64,000 nt of DNA from an uncultured Subdoligranulum sp. (GTDB lineage Bacteria > Bacillota > Clostridia > Oscillospirales > Ruminococcaceae): assembly GCA_904374465.1 (NCBI GenBank), contig CAJFFY010000010.1, positions 6,553 through 70,552 on the forward strand. Direction: 5' to 3'. Positions 1 through 8,772 of this stretch are shown here, piece by piece. The position numbers and the translations under genes were made by a program. Every line of letters starts with the position of its first letter. The stretch's first letter is position 1. The notes under the pieces are model-generated. The model had not been told where the DNA came from, made no database searches, and saw only the letters and a list, made by a program, of their open reading frames with translations.

Positions 1-1219
1 CGGCAATACGCCTCGGTGGGTAGCGGTGGACGTGCGCTTCTCCGGGCTGGGGGCCAGCATCAACGGCGTGGGAATCGGTCAGCACGGGTACTGCTATCTG
101 ATGGATGAACACGGCAACATGGTGTACCATCCCCAGCAGCAATTGCTCTACGCGGGCATCAAGACCGAGGAGGCCGCCCGCCTGGCCGGGTTGGCAGATG
201 GTACCTATGTGGAAGACACGGTCATCTACAGCATCCAGGACGTGCCGGGCAGCAACTGGCGTGTGGTGGGCGTCAGCTACATCGACGAGACCGTCGACGA
301 GAGCGTCTGGCAGATGGCCCGCATCACGTTGGGCACGGCCGCGCTGATCCTGGCCGCGGCGTTGCTGACCGGCTGGGTCATTTCCCATATGCTCAGTCAC
401 CCGCTGCAACGGCTGGAAACGGCCATGGAGCAGTTTGAACAGGATGCCGACGGGTTCACCTTCCAGCCGGTGGCCGGTACCCGGGAAGTGCAGGAACTTT
501 CGGATTCCTTCGGCCACATGGTGGGGCGGATCCAGCAGCTGATGACCACCGTGCGGGAGGAGGAAATTGATCTGCGCAAAACCGAGCTCAAGGCGCTGCA
601 GGCGCAGATCAACCCCCATTTCCTGTACAATACGCTGGATTCCATCGCCTGGATGTGCGAGCAGGGCAAGAACGGCGACGCCGTCAAGATGGTGCATGCC
701 TTAGCCCGGCTGTTTCGCATCAGCATCAGCCGCGGCCATGAACTGATTCCCATCGAGAAGGAACTGCAGCACGCCGAGTCCTACCTGCTGATTCAGAAAT
801 TCCGTTACAAGAACCAGTTCACCTACCACTTTACGGTGGACGAGAGCTGCCTGCACTACCTTTGCAACAAGATCACCCTGCAGCCTATCATCGAAAACGC
901 CATCACCCATGGGCTGGACCTGCTGGTGGAACCGGGACACATCGAAATCACCGTCTGCACCGAGGGGGAGGATGTACTCTTCCGGGTCAGTGATGACGGC
1001 ATCGGAATGTCCCAGGAACAGGTGGCGGAATTGCTGCAAAATGAGCCGAGCGACCGTACCGGCATCGGCATCAAGAACGTCAATGATCGCCTGCGGATCT
1101 ACTTCGGGCCGCAGTATGGTCTTTCCATCGAGAGCGTCCCGGACGAAGGCACCACCGTGACGATCCGCATGCCCCGTGTGCCGGAAGAACGGGAGGGCGA
1201 CTATGATAAGACCCATTGA
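1..1219 (+). CDS. Sensor histidine kinase, YesM/LytS type (5' truncated)
   Basis: The frame is open to the window edge, so the true start lies upstream; the GTG at 26 is internal. Visible in order are the end of an extracellular sensor region, one transmembrane helix (about 311-390 nt), a HAMP-like linker, a His_kinase segment with the phospho-acceptor motif QINPHFLYN, and a C-terminal HATPase with the N-box IIENAITHG and a DDGIGM G-box. This is the class that senses extracellular signals and phosphorylates an AraC-type regulator; none is in view. The next gene, a binding-protein-like lipoprotein, starts inside its 3' end, so the two are translationally coupled and probably act together. Family call is firm; the ligand is unknown. 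Confidence 0.9.
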   Translation, partial: GNTPRWVAVDVRFSGLGASINGVGIGQHGYCYLMDEHGNMVYHPQQQLLYAGIKTEEAARLAGLADGTYVEDTVIYSIQDVPGSNWRVVGVSYIDETVDESVWQMARITLGTAALILAAALLTGWVISHMLSHPLQRLETAMEQFEQDADGFTFQPVAGTREVQELSDSFGHMVGRIQQLMTTVREEEIDLRKTELKALQAQINPHFLYNTLDSIAWMCEQGKNGDAVKMVHALARLFRISISRGHELIPIEKELQHAESYLLIQKFRYKNQFTYHFTVDESCLHYLCNKITLQPIIENAITHGLDLLVEPGHIEITVCTEGEDVLFRVSDDGIGMSQEQVAELLQNEPSDRTGIGIKNVNDRLRIYFGPQYGLSIESVPDEGTTVTIRMPRVPEEREGDYDKTH

Positions 1220-2186
1220 CTGGCGACGCCTGACCGGGCTGGCAGGGCTGGTTCTTCTGCTGGCGGGCTGCGCCCCGGCATCGTCCGGCACACCGGATGC
1301 TGCCCGCTATAAGGTGGCCCTGGTGGCCAAATCCACCCAGACGGATTTCTGGAAAGCGGTTTTTGTGGGGGCAGAGGCAGCCGCCACCGAATACAATCTG
1401 GACCTGACCATCCAGGGGCCCGACACCGAGGAGGACTACGGCACCCAGAACGACATGATCGCCCAGGCCGTGGAGGATGGAGCCCAGGCCCTGGTGTTTT
1501 CCGCCATTGATTACGATGCCAATGCACCGGCCATTGAGGAGGCGGCGGAACAGGGGGTAAAGATTGTCGTCATCGACTCGGCGGTGCATTCCGAAAAGGT
1601 GGCCACCTACATTGGCACCGACAACTACAGTGCCGGGCAAATGGCTGCCCAGGCGGCGCTGGACGGTGTGAAGGGGCAGCTTCAGGTGGGCATCGTCAAC
1701 TACGATGTAAACAGTGCCAACGGCCAGGACCGGGAACGAGGCGCGGTGGATGCTTTCACGGACAGCGGCCGCAGCCAGGTGGTGGCAACCATCCATACCC
1801 TGGCCGAAGCCACCAGTGCCAAACAGGATACCCTGGCCATGTTGCGCGCTCACCCCGAAATCAATGTCCTGCTGGCCTTCAATGAGCCCACCAGTGTGGG
1901 CGCCGCTCAGGCGGTGGAAGAGCTGGATCTGGCCGACTCCCTGTGGATGGTGGCCTTTGACTCCAACCTGGTCACCATCGATGCGCTGCAAACCGGTGCC
2001 GTGGATGCGCTGGTCATTCAGAACACCTACGAAATGGGATATTTTGGTGTGCAGAGCGCCTACAAATTGCTCACCGGACAGCGGAGCGAAGTGGAGAAAC
2101 ATGTGGATACCGCCACCCGTATCATCAACCGTGAGAATATGTTTGCCCTGGACGGGCAAAAGGTATTGTTCCCGTTTTCCCAATAA
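1203..2186 (+). CDS. Periplasmic-binding-protein-like lipoprotein (ribose/sugar type)
   Basis: 327 residues. An N-terminal signal peptide ends in the lipobox LLAGC, so the mature protein is lipid-anchored outside the membrane. The rest has the Peripla_BP_4 fold, with segments such as VALVAKSTQTDFWKAV and ALVFSAIDYD typical of ribose/galactose binding proteins. ATG 1203 is chosen because GGAGGG precedes it at good spacing and the signal peptide begins there; it overlaps the kinase gene by 17 nt. No permease or ATPase follows and a terminator comes directly after. It could therefore be a ligand-sensing partner of the kinase rather than a transporter part. Sugar specificity cannot be read. Confidence 0.85.
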   Translation: MIRPIDWRRLTGLAGLVLLLAGCAPASSGTPDAARYKVALVAKSTQTDFWKAVFVGAEAAATEYNLDLTIQGPDTEEDYGTQNDMIAQAVEDGAQALVFSAIDYDANAPAIEEAAEQGVKIVVIDSAVHSEKVATYIGTDNYSAGQMAAQAALDGVKGQLQVGIVNYDVNSANGQDRERGAVDAFTDSGRSQVVATIHTLAEATSAKQDTLAMLRAHPEINVLLAFNEPTSVGAAQAVEELDLADSLWMVAFDSNLVTIDALQTGAVDALVIQNTYEMGYFGVQSAYKLLTGQRSEVEKHVDTATRIINRENMFALDGQKVLFPFSQ

Positions 2187-2191
2187 TAAGC

Positions 2192-2225
2192 AAAATCCCC
2201 GGAAGGTTTTCCTTCCGGGGATTTT
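2192..2225. terminator. Bidirectional intrinsic terminator
   Basis: Ten-base stem CCCCGGAAGG / CCTTCCGGGG around TTTT, flanked by AAAAT and ATTTT, so it can end the lipoprotein operon (plus) and the flavin reductase operon (minus). Confidence 0.85.
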
Positions 2226-2237
2226 GTATGCAATATT

Positions 2238-2810
2238 TTATCGGCGCGGTTTGCGTTTGCGCACGCTGTACCCGAAGGTGCCCAGCCGACGCCCCAGGGC
2301 AAGGTAATCGCCGTGGGAATAGACAATCAACTTGGCCTTTTGCAGGCAAAGTTTACCATCTTCATTGAGCAGCCGTTCGTCCACGTCCACGGCCACGCAC
2401 TCGGCCAGGAACAGGTCGTGACTGCCCAGCGGAATCACCTGGGTGACTTTGCACTCCAGGTTCACGGGGCTTTCCTCCACCAGCACGGTCCCCACCTTGG
2501 CGGCCGGTACCGGCGTCAGCTTCATGGCGGCAAACTTATCCACATCACGGCCGCTCTTGACGCCGCACCAGTCTACGGCGCGTACCAGGGATTCGGTGGG
2601 CAGGTTCACCACAAACTCGCCGCTTTCCCGGATCAGATGATGGCTGTACCGCTCGGGGCGCACGCTGATGGAAAGCATGGGCGGTTGGGTGCAGATGGTG
2701 CCGCACCAGCCCACGGTGATCAGATTGGGATGCTCAGGGCTGCCGCAGCTGACCAGCACGGGCGGTTCGGGATTCAGCAGGGTGGAACCTTTCCAGACCT
2801 GGCGGCTCAT
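2238..2810 (-). CDS. Flavin reductase-like FMN-binding protein
   Basis: 190 residues with the flavin reductase-like split-barrel fold: an N-terminal PVLVSCGSPEHPNLITVGW strand pair and SVRPERYSHHLIRESGEFVVNLP, the usual FMN-binding region. Members bind FMN and reduce flavin or act as flavoenzymes in the cytoplasm. Its ATG overlaps the stop of the upstream glycosyltransferase (ATGA, 2807-2810), so it is the last gene of a minus-strand operon. A link to polysaccharide work is not obvious. The basic tail SVRKRKPRR is unremarkable. Family is confident; substrate is not. Confidence 0.85.
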   Translation of the reverse strand: MSRQVWKGSTLLNPEPPVLVSCGSPEHPNLITVGWCGTICTQPPMLSISVRPERYSHHLIRESGEFVVNLPTESLVRAVDWCGVKSGRDVDKFAAMKLTPVPAAKVGTVLVEESPVNLECKVTQVIPLGSHDLFLAECVAVDVDERLLNEDGKLCLQKAKLIVYSHGDYLALGRRLGTFGYSVRKRKPRR

Positions 2811-3793
2811 ACGTCGTCCTCCTTGGATTTTTCAAAATTGGGGGTGGCTTCGCTGATGATGTAGCGCGGGCGGTGTTTGGTTTCCATATAAATTTTGCCG
2901 ATGTATTCGCCGATCACGCCCAGGCAGATCAGCTGCACGCCCGATACAAAGCAGATGATGCTGGTCATGCTGGCCCAGCCGGATACCGTGAGGCCGAGGG
3001 CGGCCTCCAGGACGGCCCACAACACGCCGATGAAGCTGACCAGTGCCACCAGAACACCAAAGCCTGTGATGAACCGGATGGGCTTGATGGACAGACTGGT
3101 GATGCCGTCAAAAGCAAGGGAAAGCATCTTGGACAGGGGATAGTGGCTCTCGCCGGCCAGTCGTTCGTGGCGTTCGTAGGCTACGCAGGTGGATTTGAAG
3201 CCGACCAGCGGTACCATGCCGCGCAGGAACAGGTTGACTTCTTTGAATTTGGCAAATTCCTGCAGCACACGGGCGCTCATCAGCCGGTAATCCGCGTGGT
3301 TGAAGACCACTTCTGCCCCCATGGCATTGAGCAGCTTATAAAAACTTTCGGCGGTGAACCGTTTGAAAAAGGTGTCGGTTTCCCGCTTGCTGCGCACACC
3401 GTACACCACATCGCAGCCGTCCAGGTAGGCGTCCACCATGTCGTCCATGGCGTTGATGTCATCCTGGCCGTCACAATCGATGGAGATGGTGATGTCGCAA
3501 CGGTCCTTGGACTCCATCAGGCCGGCCAGAACGGCGTTCTGATGGCCGCGGTTGCGGCTCTGGCAGATGCCCATATAGTGCGGGTCGCTGGCGGCCAGCT
3601 CCTGGATGATGGCCCAGGTGCGGTCCTTGGAGCCGTCGTTGACAAACAAAACCCGGCTTTCGGTGCTGATCTTGCCGGCGGCGGCAAGATCGGTGATCTT
3701 TTTCAAAAACTGCGGTGCCGTGATGGGCAGGACTTCCTGCTCGTTATAGCAGGGAATGATGATATACAAAATCGGATGGTTGCATGGCTGCAT
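2807..3793 (-). CDS. Glycosyltransferase family 2, GtrB/DPM1-like membrane enzyme
   Basis: 328 residues. The N-terminal GT-A domain shows IIIPCYNEQEVLP, NDGSKDRTW and the metal-binding SIDCDGQDD; two transmembrane helices lie near the C terminus (about residues 235-300). This arrangement fits enzymes that move a sugar from a nucleotide donor to undecaprenyl phosphate on the inner membrane face. ATG 3793 is chosen because GGGAGGAGG stands just upstream; the open frame extends further but without a ribosome site. The adjacent upstream gene is a GT-C-like membrane protein, the usual user of polyprenyl-phosphate sugars. The sugar is unknown. Confidence 0.88.
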   Translation of the reverse strand: MQPCNHPILYIIIPCYNEQEVLPITAPQFLKKITDLAAAGKISTESRVLFVNDGSKDRTWAIIQELAASDPHYMGICQSRNRGHQNAVLAGLMESKDRCDITISIDCDGQDDINAMDDMVDAYLDGCDVVYGVRSKRETDTFFKRFTAESFYKLLNAMGAEVVFNHADYRLMSARVLQEFAKFKEVNLFLRGMVPLVGFKSTCVAYERHERLAGESHYPLSKMLSLAFDGITSLSIKPIRFITGFGVLVALVSFIGVLWAVLEAALGLTVSGWASMTSIICFVSGVQLICLGVIGEYIGKIYMETKHRPRYIISEATPNFEKSKEDDV

Positions 3794-3845
3794 GTGCGTG
3801 AAACCTCCTCCCAAAAGGTACAATGATGGACAATGCCGGGGCGGT

Positions 3846-5462
3846 TTACTGGTTGATGTCCGAAACGAAGGCGTCGTAACTGTCATAGCCGTAGATGGTG
3901 AAACCATTCTCCTCGTAGAGAATCCGGCCGGCATCCAACTTCTGCGGCAGCGTGAAGGTCTGCATTTCTTCGGTGCTGAACAGGACAAAGAGCCGCCCCT
4001 CGGGTGGCGTGGTCCGGTGGGAAATCAACTGCAGACCGGGATGTACCGCCAGCGGATCAGTCAGTTCGGTGCTGCCTTCCGGCCAGGCCCACAGTTCCAG
4101 CGCTCCATTGGAAAGTTCGGTACAGACATCCGCGTTCCAGAAGGTGGCGAAACCTTCGGTATAGCCTTGTGAAACCAGAAATTCCACAGCCTGACGGCGA
4201 CCGACGTTTTCGTCCACCGTGCGGAGCTGATTGTAGAAGGAAGCCGCCGAAAGGCTCAGCCCGCACAGTGCGCAGACGGCCACCACGCGCCAGGGCTTTT
4301 GGGCGGCGCGATGCAGCAAGAAAGCAACCACAACGGGCGGGCAGAAGACAACGAGCGGAATGTTGTACCGGGCGTTACAGGGCATGCTGGTGAAAAGATA
4401 CAGGAAGAAAAAAGCCCAGAACCCGGTAACCAGAAACAGACAGCAAAAGCGGATGGCGGGTGTATACCGGTCGGGATACCGCAGAATGTCGCGGACCGCA
4501 TAGACCACCAGTGCCATCAAGGCAAAGGCCACGCCGTTGGGCAGCGCCACCGACAGATCGAACAGGGCGGCATCGCCTTCCGGAGCCGTATAACCAAAGA
4601 TGGCCAGCCAGCTGTTGATAAACGCCTCCAGCCGATAGGCGTAAAAGGAAATGTAGTACAGGGCGTCCTCGTAGCTTTTGTAGGAATAGAGGGCGGAAAG
4701 GAACTTGGCATTGATTCCGTAGCCGAACGCAGACCATACCAGATTATAACCGGCATACCCGACCCAGAACCAGGCGGGATTCTCTTTTGAAAAGAAAGGT
4801 CGGTCCGGTGCGGTGCCCTGCAGATAGAGCACCACCGCCCCCAAAAACAACGGCACGTACAACGAAAGCACAAGCCGTGGCCCTCCCAGGCCGGAAAGCA
4901 GAGCCAGAATTCCCATCAGGACAAAGACCAGCACGGTTTTGCGGCGACTCCAGGCAGGTGTGTGACGCAAAGCCGTACCAAACACCACGAAGGCCGTACA
5001 CAGATAGGGAATATAGCCGGTGTACAGCAGTGTGATCTCGAAATAATCCATCGAGGTGGGCAGGACCAGTACGCCGCCCAGGAGGGGAAACCAACGCTGC
5101 CAGTGCAGCGAAGCACAAAAATACCAACTACAGGCCAACAGCAGCAGAATCAGCAGTAATGTGCCCACCAACCGTACGACAACCCAATTGTCGGTCAAGA
5201 AAAAGAGGGCACCAAAAACCAGCTGGGTGTTGAACACCCGTAAATCGGTGGAGTAGTACCAGTCGCGGCTGAGCCATTCCCCGTTCTGTACCAGCATATG
5301 CGGCAGAATCAGATCCCCCGCCATATCGGAGTTCAAAAGCGCATTCATGTGGCGCGCCAGAAAGAACAGCAGGACAAACAGGCACCCGGCAAACCAGATC
5401 CAGGATGCGGCCTGAACATAGGAACGGCGCCGAACCGGTTTTGTGGCAACATTCGGCTGCAT
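3846..5462 (-). CDS. Polytopic membrane protein, GT-C glycosyltransferase-like
   Basis: 538 residues with about ten or eleven hydrophobic helices and a soluble C-terminal domain of about 120 residues. The first extracytoplasmic loop carries LLNSDMAGDLIL, an acidic pattern like the catalytic loop of GT-C enzymes that use lipid-phosphate sugars. No family was recognised with certainty. ATG 5462 follows AAAGGAGGAGC. It lies 52 nt upstream of the GtrB-like transferase, so the pair may make and then use a polyprenyl-phosphate sugar to decorate a cell-wall polymer or exported glycan. That pairing is inference from order and topology. Confidence 0.7.
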   Translation of the reverse strand: MQPNVATKPVRRRSYVQAASWIWFAGCLFVLLFFLARHMNALLNSDMAGDLILPHMLVQNGEWLSRDWYYSTDLRVFNTQLVFGALFFLTDNWVVVRLVGTLLLILLLLACSWYFCASLHWQRWFPLLGGVLVLPTSMDYFEITLLYTGYIPYLCTAFVVFGTALRHTPAWSRRKTVLVFVLMGILALLSGLGGPRLVLSLYVPLFLGAVVLYLQGTAPDRPFFSKENPAWFWVGYAGYNLVWSAFGYGINAKFLSALYSYKSYEDALYYISFYAYRLEAFINSWLAIFGYTAPEGDAALFDLSVALPNGVAFALMALVVYAVRDILRYPDRYTPAIRFCCLFLVTGFWAFFFLYLFTSMPCNARYNIPLVVFCPPVVVAFLLHRAAQKPWRVVAVCALCGLSLSAASFYNQLRTVDENVGRRQAVEFLVSQGYTEGFATFWNADVCTELSNGALELWAWPEGSTELTDPLAVHPGLQLISHRTTPPEGRLFVLFSTEEMQTFTLPQKLDAGRILYEENGFTIYGYDSYDAFVSDINQ

Positions 5463-5540
5463 ACAGCAAGCTCCTCCTTTATTTCCCTGCAAAACAGGGC
5501 CTCAACAATAGTGTAATCCTACCATAAAAGGCAAGGAATT

Positions 5541-6257
5541 TCAATTCGGTTCTCCCGTGCGGACGTCCCGCCCCAGACAGAGCAGCCGTTCGGGAGCCGG
5601 CAGTTTGAAGCTGCGGTGGAACAATTCCACCAGGCCCTCCTGCTGCATCCGGCTCAGCTCCCGGCACAGGGCACTGCGGTCACAGTTCAGGTAGGAGGCC
5701 AGTTCCGCACGGCTCAGCGAGGTGGTGAAGGTGTCGGCACCGGCTTCCCGGCGCTGTTCCAGCAGCCAGCGGCAGATGCGTTCCCGCAGGGTTTTGCAGC
5801 ACAGCAGTTCCAGGCGCAGGTCCAGGGCAAAATATTTGCTGCTGATGGTCTCCAGCCAGTTGTGCAAAAGCTGCAGGTGGGCGGGGTGCATCGCGCCGCA
5901 GGGACGCAGCAACGCTTCACTGGGCAGGTACAGCACCAGGCAGGGTTGGGAGGCTGTCACGTTCACCGGGCTTTTGTTGCGGCTGCCCGCCAGCACATCG
6001 GCAAACACGCCGCCGGGGCCCATGTGGGTCATCACCACAGCGGTGCCGTCCGGCATGGGCTTGGCGGCCACAATCTCGCCCTCCAGTACAATGCCCACCT
6101 CCGGCGTTTCGTAGCCGGCCATCAGCAACAGTTCTCCCCGTGCATAGCGGCGGGTACGGGGGCAAAAACAACCCATCAGGGTGTCCAGATCGCTGTCGTC
6201 CATGGCGCGGAAAAGGCTGGTCTTGCGCAGTACCGAAAAATAGGGGCGATAATCCAT
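5541..6257 (-). CDS. Crp/Fnr-family transcription regulator
   Basis: 238 residues. An N-terminal cyclic-nucleotide-binding-type beta barrel (about 12-125) is followed by a dimer helix and a C-terminal Crp winged helix with SRAELASYLNCDRSALCRELSRMQ as helix-turn-helix. Cysteines are scattered and do not form an obvious Fnr iron-sulfur set. ATG 6257 is preferred over the in-frame GTG at 6269 because GAGG lies between them. It is divergent from the ABC importer at 6353 and heads the minus-strand glycosyltransferase genes, 78 nt away. An inverted repeat in the shared intergenic region is its likely operator. The effector is unknown. Confidence 0.88.
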   Translation of the reverse strand: MDYRPYFSVLRKTSLFRAMDDSDLDTLMGCFCPRTRRYARGELLLMAGYETPEVGIVLEGEIVAAKPMPDGTAVVMTHMGPGGVFADVLAGSRNKSPVNVTASQPCLVLYLPSEALLRPCGAMHPAHLQLLHNWLETISSKYFALDLRLELLCCKTLRERICRWLLEQRREAGADTFTTSLSRAELASYLNCDRSALCRELSRMQQEGLVELFHRSFKLPAPERLLCLGRDVRTGEPN

Positions 6258-6277
6258 AGGAAACCTCACTGTTCAAT

Positions 6278-6291
6278 GTTGCCGTGGCAAC
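6278..6291. promoter_or_regulatory. Candidate Crp-family operator (inverted repeat)
   Basis: GTTGCC-GT-GGCAAC, a perfect 6-2-6 inverted repeat between the Crp-type gene and the ABC operon. Its centre (6284.5) is about 41.5 nt before the start point predicted from the adjacent promoter, the classic class II activator position. Confidence 0.5.
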
Positions 6292-6319
6292 CGACATTTT
6301 TTTAACATTATAGTATAGT
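6291..6319 (+). promoter_or_regulatory. Promoter of the ABC importer operon
   Basis: -35 CCGACA (6291-6296), 17-nt spacer, -10 TATAGT (6314-6319). The weak -35 fits an activator-dependent promoter. Confidence 0.6.
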
Positions 6320-6352
6320 GGTGCCGCAAAAGCAACAAGGAGGAACCTTTTT

Positions 6353-7411
6353 ATGAAATGTAAACGCATTCTTTCCCTGATCACCGCGGCAGCGCTCTGC
6401 TTCTCGCTGGCTGCCTGCGGCGGAGCCGCGTCCACGGCCTCTTCCGTGGCATCCTCTTCGGAAACTGCCACCTCCGAGGCGGCACCGGAAGCCACGCCTG
6501 CGGCCGAGGACGCTGCCAGCCCCGAAAACGCAGCGGACGGCCTGCGGGTGGCCGGTCTGAAGGGGCCCACCACCATGGGTCTTGTGAACCTGATGGAAAG
6601 CGACGCGGGGGCCAACTACAACTTTACCATGTACGGCGCCGCCGATGAGATCGTTCCGCTGCTGGTCAAGGGCGAACTGGACGCGGCGGCTGTGCCTGCC
6701 AACCTGGCGGCAACCCTCTACCAGAAGACCAGCGGCGCGGTGGAAGTGGCCTGCGTCAACACGCTGGGCGTGCTGTACATTCTGGAAAACGGGGACACCA
6801 TCCAGTCGGTGGCTGACCTGAAGGGGCAGACCATCGTTACCACCGGCAAGGGCACCACGCCGGAGTATGTATTGCGCTATGTGCTGAGCCAGAACGGTCT
6901 GGATCCCGACAGCGATGTTACCATTGAGTATTGCAGCGAATCCACCGAGGTTCTCAGCAAAGTGCAGGCCGGCGAAGCCACCATTGCCATGCTGCCCCAG
7001 CCCTTCGTGACCAGCGCGCTGTCCCAGGTGGAAGGCCTGCGTGTGGCGCTGGACATGAATGACGAATGGCAGAAGGTTGCCGGTTCCCAGCTGGTGACCG
7101 GCGTACTGGTGGTCCGCAAAGATGCCGTGGAGGCGGATCCCGAGGCGTTTGAGGAGTTCCTGAATGGATATGCTGCCAGTGTGGAAGCGGCCAACACCGA
7201 CCTGGAAGGCACGGCGGCCCTCTGCGAGAGCTACGGCATTGTGGCCAAGGCCGCCCTGGCCCAGAAAGCGCTGCCCGAGTGCAACATTGTCTTTGAACGC
7301 GGCGAGCAGATGAAGACCGATCTGGTCAACTACTTCCAGGTCCTTTATGACGCCGATCCCGCCAGTGTGGGCGGCGCCATGCCGGCTGACGACTTCTACT
7401 ATGGCGTCTAA
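6353..7411 (+). CDS. ABC transporter substrate-binding lipoprotein, NitT/TauT (NMT1/THI5-like)
   Basis: 352 residues. The signal peptide ends with lipobox SLAAC and is followed by an Ala/Ser/Glu/Pro-rich linker (about 21-55). The remainder is an NMT1/THI5-type binding domain with GPTTMGLVNLM, a GELDAAAVPANLAATLY segment and MLPQPFVTSAL, typical of nitrate, sulfonate or thiamine-precursor importers. AAGGAGG precedes the ATG. It overlaps the permease gene by 11 nt and begins a three-gene importer operon. Substrate cannot be assigned from sequence; hydroxymethylpyrimidine-type precursors, sulfonates and oxyanions are all possible. Confidence 0.88.
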   Translation: MKCKRILSLITAAALCFSLAACGGAASTASSVASSSETATSEAAPEATPAAEDAASPENAADGLRVAGLKGPTTMGLVNLMESDAGANYNFTMYGAADEIVPLLVKGELDAAAVPANLAATLYQKTSGAVEVACVNTLGVLYILENGDTIQSVADLKGQTIVTTGKGTTPEYVLRYVLSQNGLDPDSDVTIEYCSESTEVLSKVQAGEATIAMLPQPFVTSALSQVEGLRVALDMNDEWQKVAGSQLVTGVLVVRKDAVEADPEAFEEFLNGYAASVEAANTDLEGTAALCESYGIVAKAALAQKALPECNIVFERGEQMKTDLVNYFQVLYDADPASVGGAMPADDFYYGV

Positions 7412-8162
7412 GTACCGGGAACGGATCCTTGCCATCCTGGCCTGGATGGTCATCTGGCAGATCGCTGCGATGACTTTGGGCCATGGCGGACTGTTTCTGG
7501 CCACTCCGCTGCAGACGCTGGGGGCGCTGGCTCAGCTGGTGCCCACCGCGGCATTCTGGCAGCGCATTGCCTTCAGCGCCCTGCGCATTGTGGCCGGTTT
7601 TATTCTGGCCGTGGTGGGCGGTCTGGTGCTGGGGGCGGCAGGCTCCCGGTGGCATGGGGTACGGGTCTTCGTGGACCCGGTGATGCAGCTGATCCGGGCC
7701 ATGCCGGTGGCCAGCTTCGTCATCCTGGCACTGCTTTGGGTCAGCGGCAGCAACCTTTCGGTGGTGGTCAGCTTCACCCATGTGCTGCCGGTGGTGTACG
7801 CCGGGGTACTGGCGGGCATTGCCGACACCGACCCGCAGCTGCTGGAAATGGCCCGGGTCTACCGGCTGCCTCTCACGGCACGGCTGCGCTATATCTGGCT
7901 GCCGGGAATTTTCCCCTCCTTCTGTGAAAGCTGCATTGCCGCCATGGGCATGTGCTGGAAGAGCGGTGTCTCGGCCGAGGTCATCGGCCTGCCGGATCAC
8001 TCGGTGGGGGATGCCCTCTACCGGGCCAAGATTACCCTCTCCACCCCGGATGTCTTTGCCTGGACGCTGGTCATCGTGCTGCTGTCGGCCCTGTTGTCGG
8101 CGGTAGCGGCCCGATTGCTGCGGACGGCCAAAGCACGGCTTTGCGGGGAGGTGCGGGCATGA
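7401..8162 (+). CDS. ABC transporter permease, NitT/TauT type
   Basis: 253 residues with about six transmembrane helices and the binding-protein-dependent permease pattern. The EAA-like coupling loop reads EMARVYRLPLTARLRYIWLP and sits before the last helices. ATG 7401 is inside the 3' end of the binding protein gene, which gives translational coupling; the longer open frame upstream has no support. It pairs with the ATPase at 8159. The protein forms the membrane channel of the importer, probably as a homodimer. Confidence 0.9.
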   Translation: MASKYRERILAILAWMVIWQIAAMTLGHGGLFLATPLQTLGALAQLVPTAAFWQRIAFSALRIVAGFILAVVGGLVLGAAGSRWHGVRVFVDPVMQLIRAMPVASFVILALLWVSGSNLSVVVSFTHVLPVVYAGVLAGIADTDPQLLEMARVYRLPLTARLRYIWLPGIFPSFCESCIAAMGMCWKSGVSAEVIGLPDHSVGDALYRAKITLSTPDVFAWTLVIVLLSALLSAVAARLLRTAKARLCGEVRA

Positions 8163-8728
8163 GCATTGTCATTCAGAATCTTTGCAAGCGTTTTGCCGGC
8201 AGGGAAGTCCTGCGGAATTTCTGCTGGACGGTGGAGCAACCCGTGGTACTCATGGGGCCGTCGGGATGCGGCAAGACCACCCTGCTGCGTATCCTGCTGG
8301 GGCTGGAATCCCCCGATTCCGGGTCGGTCACCGGGGTGAACCCCACGGCGGCCGTCTTTCAGGAGGACCGCCTCTGTCCGCAACTGACGGCTACCGCCAA
8401 TCTGGTGCTGGCCGGTCATGGACTGACCGCCCGGGAGGCGGAAACCGAACTGCGGGCCCTGGGCTTTGCCGACAGTGATCTGGCTTTGCCGGCGGGAAAA
8501 CTCTCGGGCGGACAGAAGCGCCGTGCGGCGTTGCTGCGGGCGCTGCTCTGCAAAGATGCCAGGACCCTGCTGCTGGACGAGCCCTTCACCGGGATGGATG
8601 CCGAACTGGTGGCCCAGGCCGCCGCGGCGACGGTGCGCCTGGCAGGAACGCGGCCTACCATTCTGGTTACCCACGACAGTGAAGCTGTCGGTCTGCTGGG
8701 ATGGCCGGTTCGGCAATTTGTTGAATAA
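8159..8728 (+). CDS. ABC transporter ATP-binding protein
   Basis: 189 residues, short for the family (about 240). All ATPase motifs are present: Walker A GPSGCGKTT, Q-loop VFQEDRLCP, signature LSGGQKRR, Walker B LLLDEPF and H-loop VTHD. The start overlaps the permease stop as ATGA, so the three importer genes are one transcript. The C-terminal regulatory tail of longer homologues is absent: the protein ends about 20 residues after the H-loop. Expected to drive import with the two genes before it. Confidence 0.92.
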   Translation: MSIVIQNLCKRFAGREVLRNFCWTVEQPVVLMGPSGCGKTTLLRILLGLESPDSGSVTGVNPTAAVFQEDRLCPQLTATANLVLAGHGLTAREAETELRALGFADSDLALPAGKLSGGQKRRAALLRALLCKDARTLLLDEPFTGMDAELVAQAAAATVRLAGTRPTILVTHDSEAVGLLGWPVRQFVE

Positions 8729-8736
8729 TAGCAAAA

Positions 8737-8772
8737 AACGGAGACATCCTGATAAGGGATGTCTCCGTTCTT
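8737..8772. terminator. Bidirectional intrinsic terminator
   Basis: 13-bp stem AACGGAGACATCC / GGATGTCTCCGTT with CTTT on the plus side and a T-run on the minus side. It separates the ABC operon from convergent hemW. Confidence 0.85.

Noticed and set aside
26..1219. GTG at 26 as the start of the histidine kinase
   Set aside because: The frame is open to the edge and the sensor domain would be cut; the gene begins outside.
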